Source of the DNA: UBA2357 sp002344625
GTDB taxonomy: Bacteria > Pseudomonadota > Gammaproteobacteria > Burkholderiales > Rhodocyclaceae
Direction of reading: 5' to 3'
Length of the DNA stretch: 64,000 nt
NCBI GenBank assembly: GCA_937995335.1
Contig: CALKIH010000015.1
Coordinates: forward strand, 59,535-123,534
This document shows positions 1-9,601 of the stretch, piece by piece; within the stretch, counting starts at the first letter, position 1, and the number at the start of each line of letters is the position of its first letter. A program made the translations under genes and the position numbers. Under the pieces are notes generated by a model that ran no database searches, had not been told where the DNA came from, and saw nothing but the letters and a program-made list of their open reading frames with translations.

Positions 1-410
1 CGATGCAGGCCTGCATAAACGACCCGAAATTGAGCCAGGACGCGCTGTTCAAGCTTGTCCTGGACGTTGCGGGCAAGGGCCTGTCGCAGGACCAACAGAA
101 TTTCGTTCGTGTCCTCGTCGAAAACGATCGTCTGTCAGTGCTTCCAGAGATCCGCGAACTGTTCGATGCACGCAAGAACAGTCACGAAGGCGTCAAGGAA
201 GCCGATATCGCTTCCGCTTTTCCGCTTGACGATGCAACGTTGGCAAACCTGAAGGCCGATCTCGAAGCCCGTTTCAAGGCTCGGGTGAACGTCACGGTAC
301 GCCTGGCCCCCGAGCTCATCGGCGGGGTCCGGATTGCAGTCGGCGATGAAGTCATCGATGCCTCGGTACGCGGCAAGCTCGCGAACATGGCCGCAGCGCT
401 AAAGAACTAG
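1..410 (+). CDS. atpH: ATP synthase F1 subunit delta (5'-truncated by window edge)
   Basis: This is the C-terminal part (about 135 residues) of the F1 delta subunit, which links the F1 head to the peripheral b-subunit stalk of the cytoplasmic-membrane ATP synthase. Full-length delta is about 178 residues, so roughly the first quarter lies outside the window. The tail contains the conserved delta C-terminal pattern with LIGGVRIAVGDEVIDASVRGKL, read here as LIGGVRIAVG followed by a D-S-V-G-L series. The reading frame is open to the left edge, and the ATG at position 3 is internal. It stops 12 bases before atpA in the standard atpBEFHAGDC order, so the family call is secure. Confidence 0.93.
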   Translation, partial: MQACINDPKLSQDALFKLVLDVAGKGLSQDQQNFVRVLVENDRLSVLPEIRELFDARKNSHEGVKEADIASAFPLDDATLANLKADLEARFKARVNVTVRLAPELIGGVRIAVGDEVIDASVRGKLANMAAALKN

Positions 411-422
411 GAGCATACATTC

Positions 423-1961
<1,539 letters not shown>

Positions 1962-1981
1962 CGCGCTGACGGAGACAGATA

Positions 1982-2851
1982 ATGGCTAGCGGCAAGGAAA
2001 TACGCACCAAGATCAAGAGCGTGCAAAACACGCGCAAGATCACCAAAGCAATGGAAATGGTTTCCGCATCCAAAATGCGCAAGTCGCAGGAAAGGATGCG
2101 GTCGGCCCGCCCGTATGCCGAAAAGATCCGCCGTCTCGCCGCGAACCTGTCCCAGGCCAACGTAACGGACTACAAGCATCCTTTCCTGGCCGAGAAGGCA
2201 CAGGAGGCGAGAGTGGGCTTGATTCTCGTCACCACCGACAAGGGGCTTTGCGGCGGTCTCAATACCAACGTCCAGCGGATTGCACTGACCGCGATGAAGG
2301 ATTGGGAGGCAGCGGGCGCGAAAGATATCCGCGCCTGCTGCATCGGCAACAAGGGTCTTGGTTTCATGCAGCGGGTCGGCGCCAAGGTCGTCTCGCACGT
2401 GACCCAACTCGGTGACACGCCGCATCTCGAAAAGATGATCGGTCCGGTCAAGGTGATGCTCGACGCTTTCCAGAATGGTGAGCTGGACGCGGTGTATATC
2501 GCTTACACCCGTTTCATCAACACCATGCGGCAGGAGCCGGTGCTCGAGCAATTGCTTCCGCTGGCGGGTGATAATCTCGGCACCCCGGATAGCAGCTGGG
2601 ACTATCTCTACGAGCCGGATCCGCAAGTGGTGATCGACGAGTTGCTGGTCCGCTATGTCGAAGCGCTGGTCTATCAGGCGGTGGCCGAAAACATGGCCTC
2701 GGAACAGAGTGCGCGTATGGTGGCGATGAAAGCCGCTTCCGACAATGCCAAGAACGTCATTGGCGAATTGCAGCTGGTCTATAACAAGACACGTCAGGCT
2801 GCGATCACCAAAGAGCTGTCGGAAATCGTCGGCGGCGCCGCCGCGGTGTAA
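1982..2851 (+). CDS. atpG: ATP synthase F1 subunit gamma
   Basis: The 289-residue gamma subunit is the rotating central shaft of F1. The N-terminal helix (KEIRTKIKSVQNTRKITKAM, residues 5-24) and the C-terminal helix containing MKAASDNA and YNKTRQAAITKEL are the paired coiled-coil segments typical of the family. The length matches the usual 286-290 residues. An ACGGAGACAG ribosome-binding site precedes the ATG, with 20 bases between the atpA stop and the atpG start. Co-transcription with atpA and atpD is expected from the spacing. Confidence 0.98.
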   Translation: MASGKEIRTKIKSVQNTRKITKAMEMVSASKMRKSQERMRSARPYAEKIRRLAANLSQANVTDYKHPFLAEKAQEARVGLILVTTDKGLCGGLNTNVQRIALTAMKDWEAAGAKDIRACCIGNKGLGFMQRVGAKVVSHVTQLGDTPHLEKMIGPVKVMLDAFQNGELDAVYIAYTRFINTMRQEPVLEQLLPLAGDNLGTPDSSWDYLYEPDPQVVIDELLVRYVEALVYQAVAENMASEQSARMVAMKAASDNAKNVIGELQLVYNKTRQAAITKELSEIVGGAAAV

Positions 2852-2876
2852 CGGATTATTGAATTAAGGAAAGACG

Positions 2877-4274
2877 ATGAGTACTGGTACGATCGTTCAG
2901 TGTATCGGCGCCGTGGTGGACATTCAGTTCCCGCGTGACTCGATGCCAAATGTTTACAGCGCCCTGAAGCTTCAGGAAGTGGGCAATTCGTTTGCGGAAG
3001 ACGGCCTGACCTTCGAGGTCCAGCAACAGCTCGGCGACGGTGTCGCACGGACGATCGCGCTGGGTTCGACCGACGGTCTGCGGCGTGGGATGCAAGTTGC
3101 CGATACCGGCAAGCCGATTTCGGTTCCGGTCGGTCACGGCACACTGGGTCGCATCATGGACGTGCTGGGTCGTCCGATCGACGATGCCGGCCCGGTGGAT
3201 ACCGACGAATTGCGCGCGATTCACCAGCGGGCGCCGAAGTTCGACGAACTGTCGCCCTCGGTCGAACTGCTCGAAACCGGCATCAAGGTTATCGATCTGA
3301 TCTGCCCGTTCGCAAAGGGCGGTAAGGTCGGCCTGTTCGGCGGTGCCGGCGTGGGCAAGACCGTCAACATGATGGAACTGATCAACAATATCGCCAAGCA
3401 GCACTCGGGTTTGTCGGTGTTCGCAGGCGTGGGCGAGCGTACCCGTGAAGGGAACGACTTCTACCACGAAATGAAGGACTCCAACGTGCTCGACAAGGTC
3501 GCGATGGTGTTCGGTCAGATGAACGAGCCTCCGGGCAACCGGCTGCGCGTGGCGCTGACCGGTCTGACGATGGCCGAGCGCTTCCGCGACGAAGGTCGTG
3601 ACATCCTGTTCTTCGTCGACAACATCTACCGCTACACCCTGGCCGGTACCGAAGTATCCGCGTTGCTGGGCCGTATGCCGTCTGCAGTGGGCTACCAGCC
3701 GACGCTGGCGGACGAAATGGGTCGCTTGCAGGAGCGGATTACGTCGACCAAGGTCGGTTCGATCACGTCGATTCAGGCTGTGTATGTTCCTGCGGATGAC
3801 TTGACCGATCCGTCTCCGGCGACGACCTTCCTCCACCTCGACTCGACTGTCGTGCTGTCGCGTGACATCGCCGCGCTGGGTATCTACCCCGCCGTTGATC
3901 CGCTCGATTCCACGAGCCGCCAGCTCGATCCGCTGGTGGTGGGTGAGGAGCACTACAACGTGGCGCGTGCAGTGCAGCAAACACTTCAGAAATACAAGGA
4001 ACTGCGAGACATCATCGCGATTCTGGGTATGGACGAACTGTCGCCGGAAGACAAGCTCGCGGTTGCTCGTGCGCGGAAGATTCAGCGCTTCTTGTCACAG
4101 CCCTTCCACGTCGCCGAAGTGTTTACCGGCTCGCCGGGTAAGTATGTGACGCTCAAGGACACCATCGCCGGGTTCAAGATGATCGTGAACGGTGAGTGCG
4201 ATCACCTGCCCGAGCAGGCTTTCTACATGGTCGGAGGTATCGACGAAGTGATGGAAAAGGCCAAGAAGCTCTGA
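2877..4274 (+). CDS. atpD: ATP synthase F1 subunit beta (catalytic)
   Basis: The 465-residue catalytic subunit synthesises ATP from ADP and phosphate. Walker A, GGAGVGKT, is at residues 155-162. The segment GERTREGND that holds the catalytic glutamate and the arginine of the catalytic site follows, and DILFFVDNIYRYT gives Walker B. The length matches the beta family (about 460). Minor departures from the common sequence, such as ICPFAKGGK, are seen in other betaproteobacteria. A GGAAAG ribosome-binding site lies 5' of the ATG. A strong hairpin follows the stop codon before atpC. Confidence 0.98.
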   Translation: MSTGTIVQCIGAVVDIQFPRDSMPNVYSALKLQEVGNSFAEDGLTFEVQQQLGDGVARTIALGSTDGLRRGMQVADTGKPISVPVGHGTLGRIMDVLGRPIDDAGPVDTDELRAIHQRAPKFDELSPSVELLETGIKVIDLICPFAKGGKVGLFGGAGVGKTVNMMELINNIAKQHSGLSVFAGVGERTREGNDFYHEMKDSNVLDKVAMVFGQMNEPPGNRLRVALTGLTMAERFRDEGRDILFFVDNIYRYTLAGTEVSALLGRMPSAVGYQPTLADEMGRLQERITSTKVGSITSIQAVYVPADDLTDPSPATTFLHLDSTVVLSRDIAALGIYPAVDPLDSTSRQLDPLVVGEEHYNVARAVQQTLQKYKELRDIIAILGMDELSPEDKLAVARARKIQRFLSQPFHVAEVFTGSPGKYVTLKDTIAGFKMIVNGECDHLPEQAFYMVGGIDEVMEKAKKL

Positions 4275-4288
4275 TCTGCGTTGGTTAT

Positions 4289-4314
4289 CCGCGCGCTTCA
4301 AGCCAAGCGCGCGG
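4289..4314 (+). repeat. Perfect 10-bp intercistronic hairpin between atpD and atpC
   Basis: CCGCGCGCTT (4289-4298) and AAGCGCGCGG (4305-4314) are perfect reverse complements around a 6-base loop. No T-run follows, so it is not a classical terminator. It sits 19 bases before the atpC start and could stabilise the upstream mRNA or lower epsilon synthesis relative to beta. That role is inference. Confidence 0.7.
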
Positions 4315-4333
4315 GCTTTAAAAGGACAGCATT

Positions 4334-4756
4334 ATGGCAATGACGGTTCACGTGGACGTGGTCAGCGCGGAAGAGCAGATTTTCTCCGGGCTGGTCGAAT
4401 TCGTCGCACTGCCCGGTGAAGCCGGTGAATTGGGCATTCTGCCGGGGCATATGCCGCTGATGACGCGAATCAAGCCGGGCGCCGTACGCTTGAAGCTTCC
4501 GCAGCAGAACGACGAGCAACTCATCTTTGTTGCCGGCGGAATCCTGGAAGTGCAGCCCGGGCTGGTGACGGTGCTTGCCGATACGGCAATCCGTGGCAGT
4601 GACTTGGATGAAGCTAAGGCACTTGAGTCCAAGCGCCTCGCCGAAGAAATGTTGCAGAACCAGTCGTCTAAGATTGATTACGCGAAAGCTCAGGCCGAAC
4701 TCGCCGAAGCGATTGCACAGATCTCGGCCATCAACAAATTGCGTAAACGCAGCTGA
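4334..4756 (+). CDS. atpC: ATP synthase F1 subunit epsilon
   Basis: The 140-residue epsilon subunit binds gamma at the foot of the central stalk and can inhibit ATP hydrolysis. The N-terminal beta-sandwich carries the typical series FSGLVEFVALPGEAGELGIL and PGHMPLMT, and the C-terminal helical pair (about residues 90-138) is present, so the regulatory arm is complete. The AAAAGGACAGC ribosome-binding site supports the ATG at 4334. It is the last gene of the atp operon and is followed by a strong terminator. Confidence 0.97.
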   Translation: MAMTVHVDVVSAEEQIFSGLVEFVALPGEAGELGILPGHMPLMTRIKPGAVRLKLPQQNDEQLIFVAGGILEVQPGLVTVLADTAIRGSDLDEAKALESKRLAEEMLQNQSSKIDYAKAQAELAEAIAQISAINKLRKRS

Positions 4757-4775
4757 GGTTAGTCCGGATCGACAA

Positions 4776-4808
4776 ATAAAAAAGGCGGCCAAAAGCCGCT
4801 TTTTTTAT
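4776..4808. terminator. Bidirectional rho-independent terminator after atpC/ubiJ
   Basis: GCGGC-CAAAA-GCCGC forms a GC stem followed by seven T on the plus strand and preceded by six A, which gives a T-tail on the minus strand. It lies between the convergent atpC and ubiJ genes and can end both transcripts. Confidence 0.88.
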
Positions 4809-4832
4809 TGCAAGCGCGAAAAAGATCAGCTT

Positions 4833-5429
4833 TCAACGCTCCAGGCTCGCGATCGCTCGTGTCAGCCTTTCAAGACGTTTTTCGCAGCGTGCGAGATCGT
4901 CGCGCAACCCAAGCAGCGCAGGCATGAGTGCTTCGGACTCCGAATGTGTTACGAGTAACGCCGCTTCCTCGGTGAGAAACTCGACCGCATTGTCGCGAGC
5001 ACCCTCCCAAGCCCGGGCGTGGGCCTTGCGAAGCTCCCGTGCCACCGTCCCCAGGCGATGCGCGGCAACGTCGCCTATCAAGCGGGAAAGGTCTTCGTCT
5101 AAATCCCAGCGAAGGTTGCGAAACACGAAACCGGTCGCTTCGGCAAGGTCGGCGTCACCCACCAGGCGCAGGCTGGACTTCGGGGTGTCGCCGGCGGCCA
5201 GCGCCGGCAACTGCTCGAGCGGAACCTTTATCCTGACGTCGGTGGGCGCATCATCGCGAATGCGATCAAGATAGCCTTCGTCATCAATCGCAAAACGAAT
5301 CTCGATCGACCCGCACACCAACACCACCTGCCTGCCCGCGAAACCGCGCAGGCGCTCAAGCGCCCACGGCGCACGTCGCAGGGCGTGGTTCTGCGCTGTG
5401 ATGAAGGCTTCGCTCAAGAGACTCATCAC
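4833..5429 (-). CDS. ubiJ: Ubiquinone biosynthesis accessory factor UbiJ (SCP2 domain)
   Basis: This 198-residue protein has an N-terminal SCP2-like lipid-binding domain (about residues 10-110, including GFAGRQVVLVCGSIEIRFAIDD) and a C-terminal helical/coiled-coil tail. UbiJ binds the hydrophobic ubiquinone intermediates and helps scaffold the cytosolic Ubi hydroxylase/methylase complex together with UbiK. It is in the same direction as ubiE, as in enterics, but a Tim44-like gene lies between them and no ubiB follows; the next gene is the convergent atpC. The start has two adjacent ATG codons, so either is possible. The call rests on domain pattern and context. Confidence 0.82.
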   Translation of the reverse strand: MMSLLSEAFITAQNHALRRAPWALERLRGFAGRQVVLVCGSIEIRFAIDDEGYLDRIRDDAPTDVRIKVPLEQLPALAAGDTPKSSLRLVGDADLAEATGFVFRNLRWDLDEDLSRLIGDVAAHRLGTVARELRKAHARAWEGARDNAVEFLTEEAALLVTHSESEALMPALLGLRDDLARCEKRLERLTRAIASLER

Positions 5430-5461
5430 GGGCTACCGCCGATTGGCACAGATCCGAGGCG

Positions 5462-6328
5462 TCATGCCGCCTGCTGGATACCGGCAATCACCCAGCCCGA
5501 ACTTCCGCCGAGTGGTTTAGTGAGATGCCAGATTTCGGCGAAATCGCTCGGAGCAGTGTCAGGCGATTCACGCAAAGAACCGCTAAAGCGAACACTGACG
5601 ATGTACTGGCGTGAATCTTCGGTGACATCGATGACTTCGGCAACGAGCTCGACCACATCGGTGCGTTGCTCGATCGAGCTGCGCTCGGCGATCTGCTGGC
5701 GGATTTCAGCGAATACTTCCGGGGTTGTGAAGGTGCGGATATCGTCTAGATTGGCGGCATCGTGCGCGGCCTGAAGGCGGATGAACTGCACCTTGGCCTG
5801 CCGGGCGAACGCTTCGCGATCGAAGTTCTCACGTGATCCGGACGAATCCAAGCTACCCTTCGTCCCGGGCGAGGCAGCGACGGCGGACTTGCCGTTGATG
5901 CGTGCCGAGCCTAGATCCGCCGACGGTCCTGCAAACTGCATTGCCGTGCGCTCATCCGTGCGAACGGCGCTCCGGCGCATGAACATTCTGAACAGCATCA
6001 GTGCGCCGAAAGCCAGCAGTGCCAGCATCACGAACGATGCGAGTTCCTCCCCCAGTCCGAGATGCGAAAACAAAGCAGCGATTCCCAAGCCCGCTGCCAG
6101 ACCGGCGATCGGCCCAAGCCACGACCGCGTTCCGGGTGCGGCCGCTGGTTGCTGACGAGAGGGGCTCTGCTGGCGCGAGGCGGCAGGCGGCCGCGGTGAT
6201 GGCGCGGGGTTCACCTGGCGTTGCATGCCAAAGTTTCCGCCACCGCCCATGCGGCGGGCTTCCGCATCGGGTATGGCTCCAACCAGGCCAAAGAAAAGCA
6301 TGAATAGTCCAAGAAACAGGTTTTTCAT
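5462..6328 (-). CDS. Tim44-like domain membrane protein
   Basis: This is a 288-residue protein. Residues 1-25 form a signal peptide or first membrane segment. A Gly/Pro/Gln-rich linker (about 28-68) follows, then two hydrophobic segments (about 70-113), then a C-terminal Tim44-like domain (about 170-288) ending in FAEIWHLTKPLGGSSGWVIAGIQQ. Bacterial Tim44-like proteins of this layout are common in betaproteobacteria. Their function is not established, and protein or lipid binding at the inner membrane is suspected. The position between ubiE and ubiJ suggests co-expression with quinone synthesis. Confidence 0.75.
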   Translation of the reverse strand: MKNLFLGLFMLFFGLVGAIPDAEARRMGGGGNFGMQRQVNPAPSPRPPAASRQQSPSRQQPAAAPGTRSWLGPIAGLAAGLGIAALFSHLGLGEELASFVMLALLAFGALMLFRMFMRRSAVRTDERTAMQFAGPSADLGSARINGKSAVAASPGTKGSLDSSGSRENFDREAFARQAKVQFIRLQAAHDAANLDDIRTFTTPEVFAEIRQQIAERSSIEQRTDVVELVAEVIDVTEDSRQYIVSVRFSGSLRESPDTAPSDFAEIWHLTKPLGGSSGWVIAGIQQAA

Positions 6329-6372
6329 CGAACCGAATATTCTCCGTGGTCAGAACTAGCTCTTTGCCAAGC

Positions 6373-7110
6373 TCAGAATTTGTAACCGCGATGCAAGGCG
6401 ACGACGCCGCCACTCATGTTGTGAAATTCGACTCGGTTGAACCCGACTTGTTCCATCATGGCTTTGAGCTCGTCCTGCGATGGATGCATGCGGATCGACT
6501 CGGCAAGATAGCGATAGCTGTCGGCATCCTTGGCTACCCGTTCGCCCATCCACGGCAGGATCTTGAACGAATAGAAATCGTACAACGGTGCGAGCGGTTT
6601 CCAGACTCGTGAGAACTCGAGCACCAGTAGGCGGCCACCGGGCCGGAGCACCCTGAGCATCTCCGCCAGGGCGACGTCCTTGTGGGTCATGTTGCGCAGC
6701 CCGAACGCGACCGTCACACAATCGAACCAGTTCGAAGGAAACGGCAGCTTTTCTGCGTCGCACTGCGCGACTGGCAGGGCGATGCCGCGGTCGAGCAGGC
6801 GGTCGCGCCCGCATGAGAGCATTGCGTGGTTGATGTCGGTCAGCCAGACCTGCCCGGTCCGGCCCACGCGCTTTGCAAATGCAAGTGAGAGATCGGCGGT
6901 TCCTCCCGCCACATCCAGCACCCGACTCCCTTCCCGGACGCCGGACAACTGGATCGTGAACGCCTTCCACACCCGGTGGAGGCCCATCGACATCAGGTCG
7001 TTCATGACGTCGTAACGTGAGGCAACCGAAGAAAACACTTCGGCGACCTTCTTCTGCTTCTCGCTCTCGGCTACCGTCTGGTACCCGAAGTGGGTCTGGT
7101 TCTCGCTCAT
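6373..7110 (-). CDS. ubiE: Ubiquinone/menaquinone C-methyltransferase UbiE
   Basis: This 245-residue class I SAM-dependent methyltransferase methylates the ring of the demethoxy-quinol (and demethylmenaquinol) intermediate. The SAM-binding motif reads VLDVAGGTADLSLAFAK, and the family signatures FGLRNMTHKD and the C-terminal NMSGGVVALHRGYKF are present. The frame is open upstream, but the ATG giving MSENQTHFGYQTV was chosen because it matches known UbiE N-termini and the family length (about 245-251). It begins 3 bases after the stop of the DUF971 gene, so the two are almost certainly co-transcribed. Confidence 0.96.
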   Translation of the reverse strand: MSENQTHFGYQTVAESEKQKKVAEVFSSVASRYDVMNDLMSMGLHRVWKAFTIQLSGVREGSRVLDVAGGTADLSLAFAKRVGRTGQVWLTDINHAMLSCGRDRLLDRGIALPVAQCDAEKLPFPSNWFDCVTVAFGLRNMTHKDVALAEMLRVLRPGGRLLVLEFSRVWKPLAPLYDFYSFKILPWMGERVAKDADSYRYLAESIRMHPSQDELKAMMEQVGFNRVEFHNMSGGVVALHRGYKF

Positions 7111-7112
7111 AA

Positions 7113-7538
7113 TCAGTGCTTGTGACTTGCGCAGCCGCCCTTCGGCGCGGGAGGGGGAGTCAGGGCCGGATCGCGACTTGCACCCGCTTGCGCAAGCCGA
7201 TCGAGATAAGTCTGCCACATCGAGTCCTGACGCTCGCCCAGCATATAGAGGTAGTCCCATGAAAACAGGCCGCTATTGTGGCCGTCGGAAAAGCTCGGCC
7301 GGACCGCGTAGTTGCCGACCGGCTCGATTGCGGTGATGTCTACGTCGCGTTTGCCCACTTGCAGCACTTCCTGTCCGGGGCCGTGTCCGCGCACCTCGGC
7401 CGATGGTGAATAGACACGCAGAAACTCGAACGGAAACGAAAAGCGGCAATCTGCACCGAACGCTACTTCAAGAATGCGTGATTTGCTATGAAGTGTGATT
7501 CCGGTGGGAACCGGGGTCTGCTTGTCGAGTCCGGCCAT
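7113..7538 (-). CDS. DUF971 (gamma-butyrobetaine hydroxylase-like N-terminal domain) protein
   Basis: This 141-residue protein starts MAGLDKQTPVPTG. It carries the short DUF971 domain (about residues 12-105) with LEVAFGADCRFSFPFEFLRVYSPSAEV and the zinc-ligand-like ending DGHNSGLFSWDYL. In eukaryotes this domain is the N-terminal part of gamma-butyrobetaine hydroxylase. In bacteria the stand-alone form is often found beside ubiE or iron-sulfur genes, with no firmly assigned role. The tail ends in a Pro/Cys/His-rich GGCASHKH that may bind metal (inference). A longer frame runs upstream, but only this start fits the family. Confidence 0.82.
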   Translation of the reverse strand: MAGLDKQTPVPTGITLHSKSRILEVAFGADCRFSFPFEFLRVYSPSAEVRGHGPGQEVLQVGKRDVDITAIEPVGNYAVRPSFSDGHNSGLFSWDYLYMLGERQDSMWQTYLDRLAQAGASRDPALTPPPAPKGGCASHKH

Positions 7539-7751
7539 GATGGGAGCGCGCCCTTCAATCGTTTCTGGTAAGCCGGCATGATACCCCCATTCACTCGGAG
7601 CGACCGAGCGATCGCGAACGCGGCAGCCAGGACGCACGTCGGCACCTACAATGGGGCTTCGGCCGATGTCGGGGGTGTCGCGTTTCGCGAGCCCGATGTC
7701 TGGATCGCCGGGGCGGTGGCGGTTTCTCGAAGTGAAGCGACGGGGGGACAC

Positions 7752-8528
7752 GTGACGAGTGATCGAGAGCGGATGTATTACCCGAGAATCCTGCCGCTCG
7801 GCGATTGTGCGTGGACAGTCGAGTTCGACGATCGGATCGATCTCGAGGTCAATGTGCGCGTGATGGCGCTGGCGGATTCGCTCGCCCAGGCGTGCAGGGC
7901 CGCTGATCGGGCTGTGCTGAAAGGCGTCGTCGATATCGTTCCGGCCTTTCGTTCGCTTACCGTGCATTTCGATCCGCTGATGACCGATGCGGCGGAGCTG
8001 GAGCGCTGCCTCGAGGGCTTCGCCGGTGCCGCCAGGGGAGTTGCGCGCGCAGGACGTTGCTGGCGCCTGCCGGTGTGTTTCGAGGAGGAACTGGCGCCCG
8101 ATCTCGGGCGCGTGGCGGATACCACCGGTCTTAGCGCCGGCGCCGTGCGCAGCCTCATGACCTCGACTCGCTTCCGCGTCTACATGATCGGATTCATGCC
8201 CGGTTTTCCGTACATGGGCGGGTTGCCGGAAGCGCTCGAAATGCCGCGCCTGGCCTCCCCGCGCAAGCGGGTACCTGCACGCAGCCTGGCGATCGCGGGC
8301 GCGATGTGCGCGGTCTATCCATCGGAAAGCCCGGGCGGCTGGAATCTGATCGGGCGTTTGCCCCTGCCCTTGTTCGCATCCAGGGCCGAACCACCCGCCC
8401 TGCTGGCTGCCGGTGATCTGGTGGAGTGGCAGGCCATCGACCGCGCCTGTTTCCGTGAGCTCGAACAGCGTTCGCGTATCGGGGCTTTGGACCCATCGAG
8501 TTTTCTCGTCCGCGACGCAGCATCATGA
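7752..8528 (+). CDS. pxpB: 5-oxoprolinase subunit PxpB (KipI family)
   Basis: PxpB is one of three subunits of the ATP-dependent bacterial 5-oxoprolinase, which opens 5-oxoproline to glutamate. The protein has the KipI/carboxyltransferase-C pattern YMIGFMPGFPYMGGLP, then PRKRVPARSLAIAG and YPSESPGGWNLIGRLP. The GTG at 7752 was chosen because GGGGGA lies just upstream; an ATG at 7773 (MYYPRILPLGD) is an alternative that shortens it by 7 residues. It overlaps pxpC by 4 bases, so translation of the two is coupled. The length (258 residues) is slightly above the family norm. Confidence 0.92.
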   Translation: MTSDRERMYYPRILPLGDCAWTVEFDDRIDLEVNVRVMALADSLAQACRAADRAVLKGVVDIVPAFRSLTVHFDPLMTDAAELERCLEGFAGAARGVARAGRCWRLPVCFEEELAPDLGRVADTTGLSAGAVRSLMTSTRFRVYMIGFMPGFPYMGGLPEALEMPRLASPRKRVPARSLAIAGAMCAVYPSESPGGWNLIGRLPLPLFASRAEPPALLAAGDLVEWQAIDRACFRELEQRSRIGALDPSSFLVRDAAS

Positions 8529-9562
8529 TGAGCGGGCTCGTGGAAATCGTCGCTTCGGGGTTCGCCAACACCGTGCAGGATCTTGGCCGCATGGGCTACC
8601 GCCACCTGGGCGTTCCGGTTTCAGGTAGCCTCGACCCGTGTGTCGCGGCTTGCGCCAACGCACTCGTGGGCAATGAAGCGGGCGCGGCCTGTATCGAGAT
8701 CCGCTGCATCGGTCCCGAACTGCGCGTCGTTCGGGGGCCCGTCCGGGTGGCGCTTGCCGGAGCGATCGGCGCGCATGTCGTGATGCGTGGTGGTGGCGAG
8801 CGGGCGCTACTGGCCTGGCACTCCGCCATGCTCGACGTGGGCGACGGCCTGCGGGTCGGCGCGCTGGCGGGTGGCGTCGCTTATGTGGCCGTGAGCGGCG
8901 GGTTCGGCACGCCGAGTGAGCTTGGCAGCCGCTCGACCCATACCGGGGCCGGGATCGGTGGTGTGCGTGGCGGTGCGCTGGAGCAGGGAGATCTTCTGCC
9001 CTGCCAGTTGGTGTCCGGTGAAGACCGGCTCGAGCGCTGGCAGTCCGCGTGGGTGCATCGCGCCGGCGCGATCAGGGTGATCCCGGGGCCGCAGGCCGAT
9101 GCATTCGACGCGAGCGCGATTCGCGCACTGCTCGATCATGATTGGGGCGTGACGGCGGAGATGGACAGGATGGGAATGCGTCTTGCGGGACCGGTGCTGG
9201 CTCACCGCGGCCCGGCGGCGACCGAAATCGTGTCCGACGGCGTCGTCCCCGGCAGCATACAGGTGCCCGGCAACGGCCAGCCGATCGTGCTGCTTGCCGA
9301 TTGCCAGACGGTTGGCGGATATCCGAAGATCGCCACGGTGATCAGTGCCGATCTGCCGCGCCTGGCGCAGTGCGGACCGGGAGACCGACTGCGCTTTGCG
9401 GTCGTCGATGGCGCGATGGCGCGTGCGGCCCTGCTCGAACGGCATGCACGCCATGCCCGCTGGATGAGTGGCATCGAGCGCTATCGTTCGCCCGGATATC
9501 TTGACGAGCTTGCGCTCTACCGTGCAAACCTGATCAGCGGCATGATCGATGCGCGCACCTGA
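8525..9562 (+). CDS. pxpC: 5-oxoprolinase subunit PxpC (biotin-dependent carboxyltransferase-like, KipA family)
   Basis: This 345-residue KipA/urea amidolyase-like subunit opens with VEIVASGFANTVQDLGRMGYRHLGVPVSGSL and has QVPGNGQPIVLLADCQTVGGYPKIATV near the C-terminus, both hallmarks of PxpC. It works with PxpB and PxpA to hydrolyse 5-oxoproline at the cost of ATP. The start codon lies within the pxpB stop (ATGATGA), so the pair is translationally coupled. pxpA follows after 39 bases. Confidence 0.95.
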   Translation: MMSGLVEIVASGFANTVQDLGRMGYRHLGVPVSGSLDPCVAACANALVGNEAGAACIEIRCIGPELRVVRGPVRVALAGAIGAHVVMRGGGERALLAWHSAMLDVGDGLRVGALAGGVAYVAVSGGFGTPSELGSRSTHTGAGIGGVRGGALEQGDLLPCQLVSGEDRLERWQSAWVHRAGAIRVIPGPQADAFDASAIRALLDHDWGVTAEMDRMGMRLAGPVLAHRGPAATEIVSDGVVPGSIQVPGNGQPIVLLADCQTVGGYPKIATVISADLPRLAQCGPGDRLRFAVVDGAMARAALLERHARHARWMSGIERYRSPGYLDELALYRANLISGMIDART

Positions 9563-9601
9563 GTCACCCCGACGAGACGATATGCCCAGGAAGAGTCCGA
9601 C

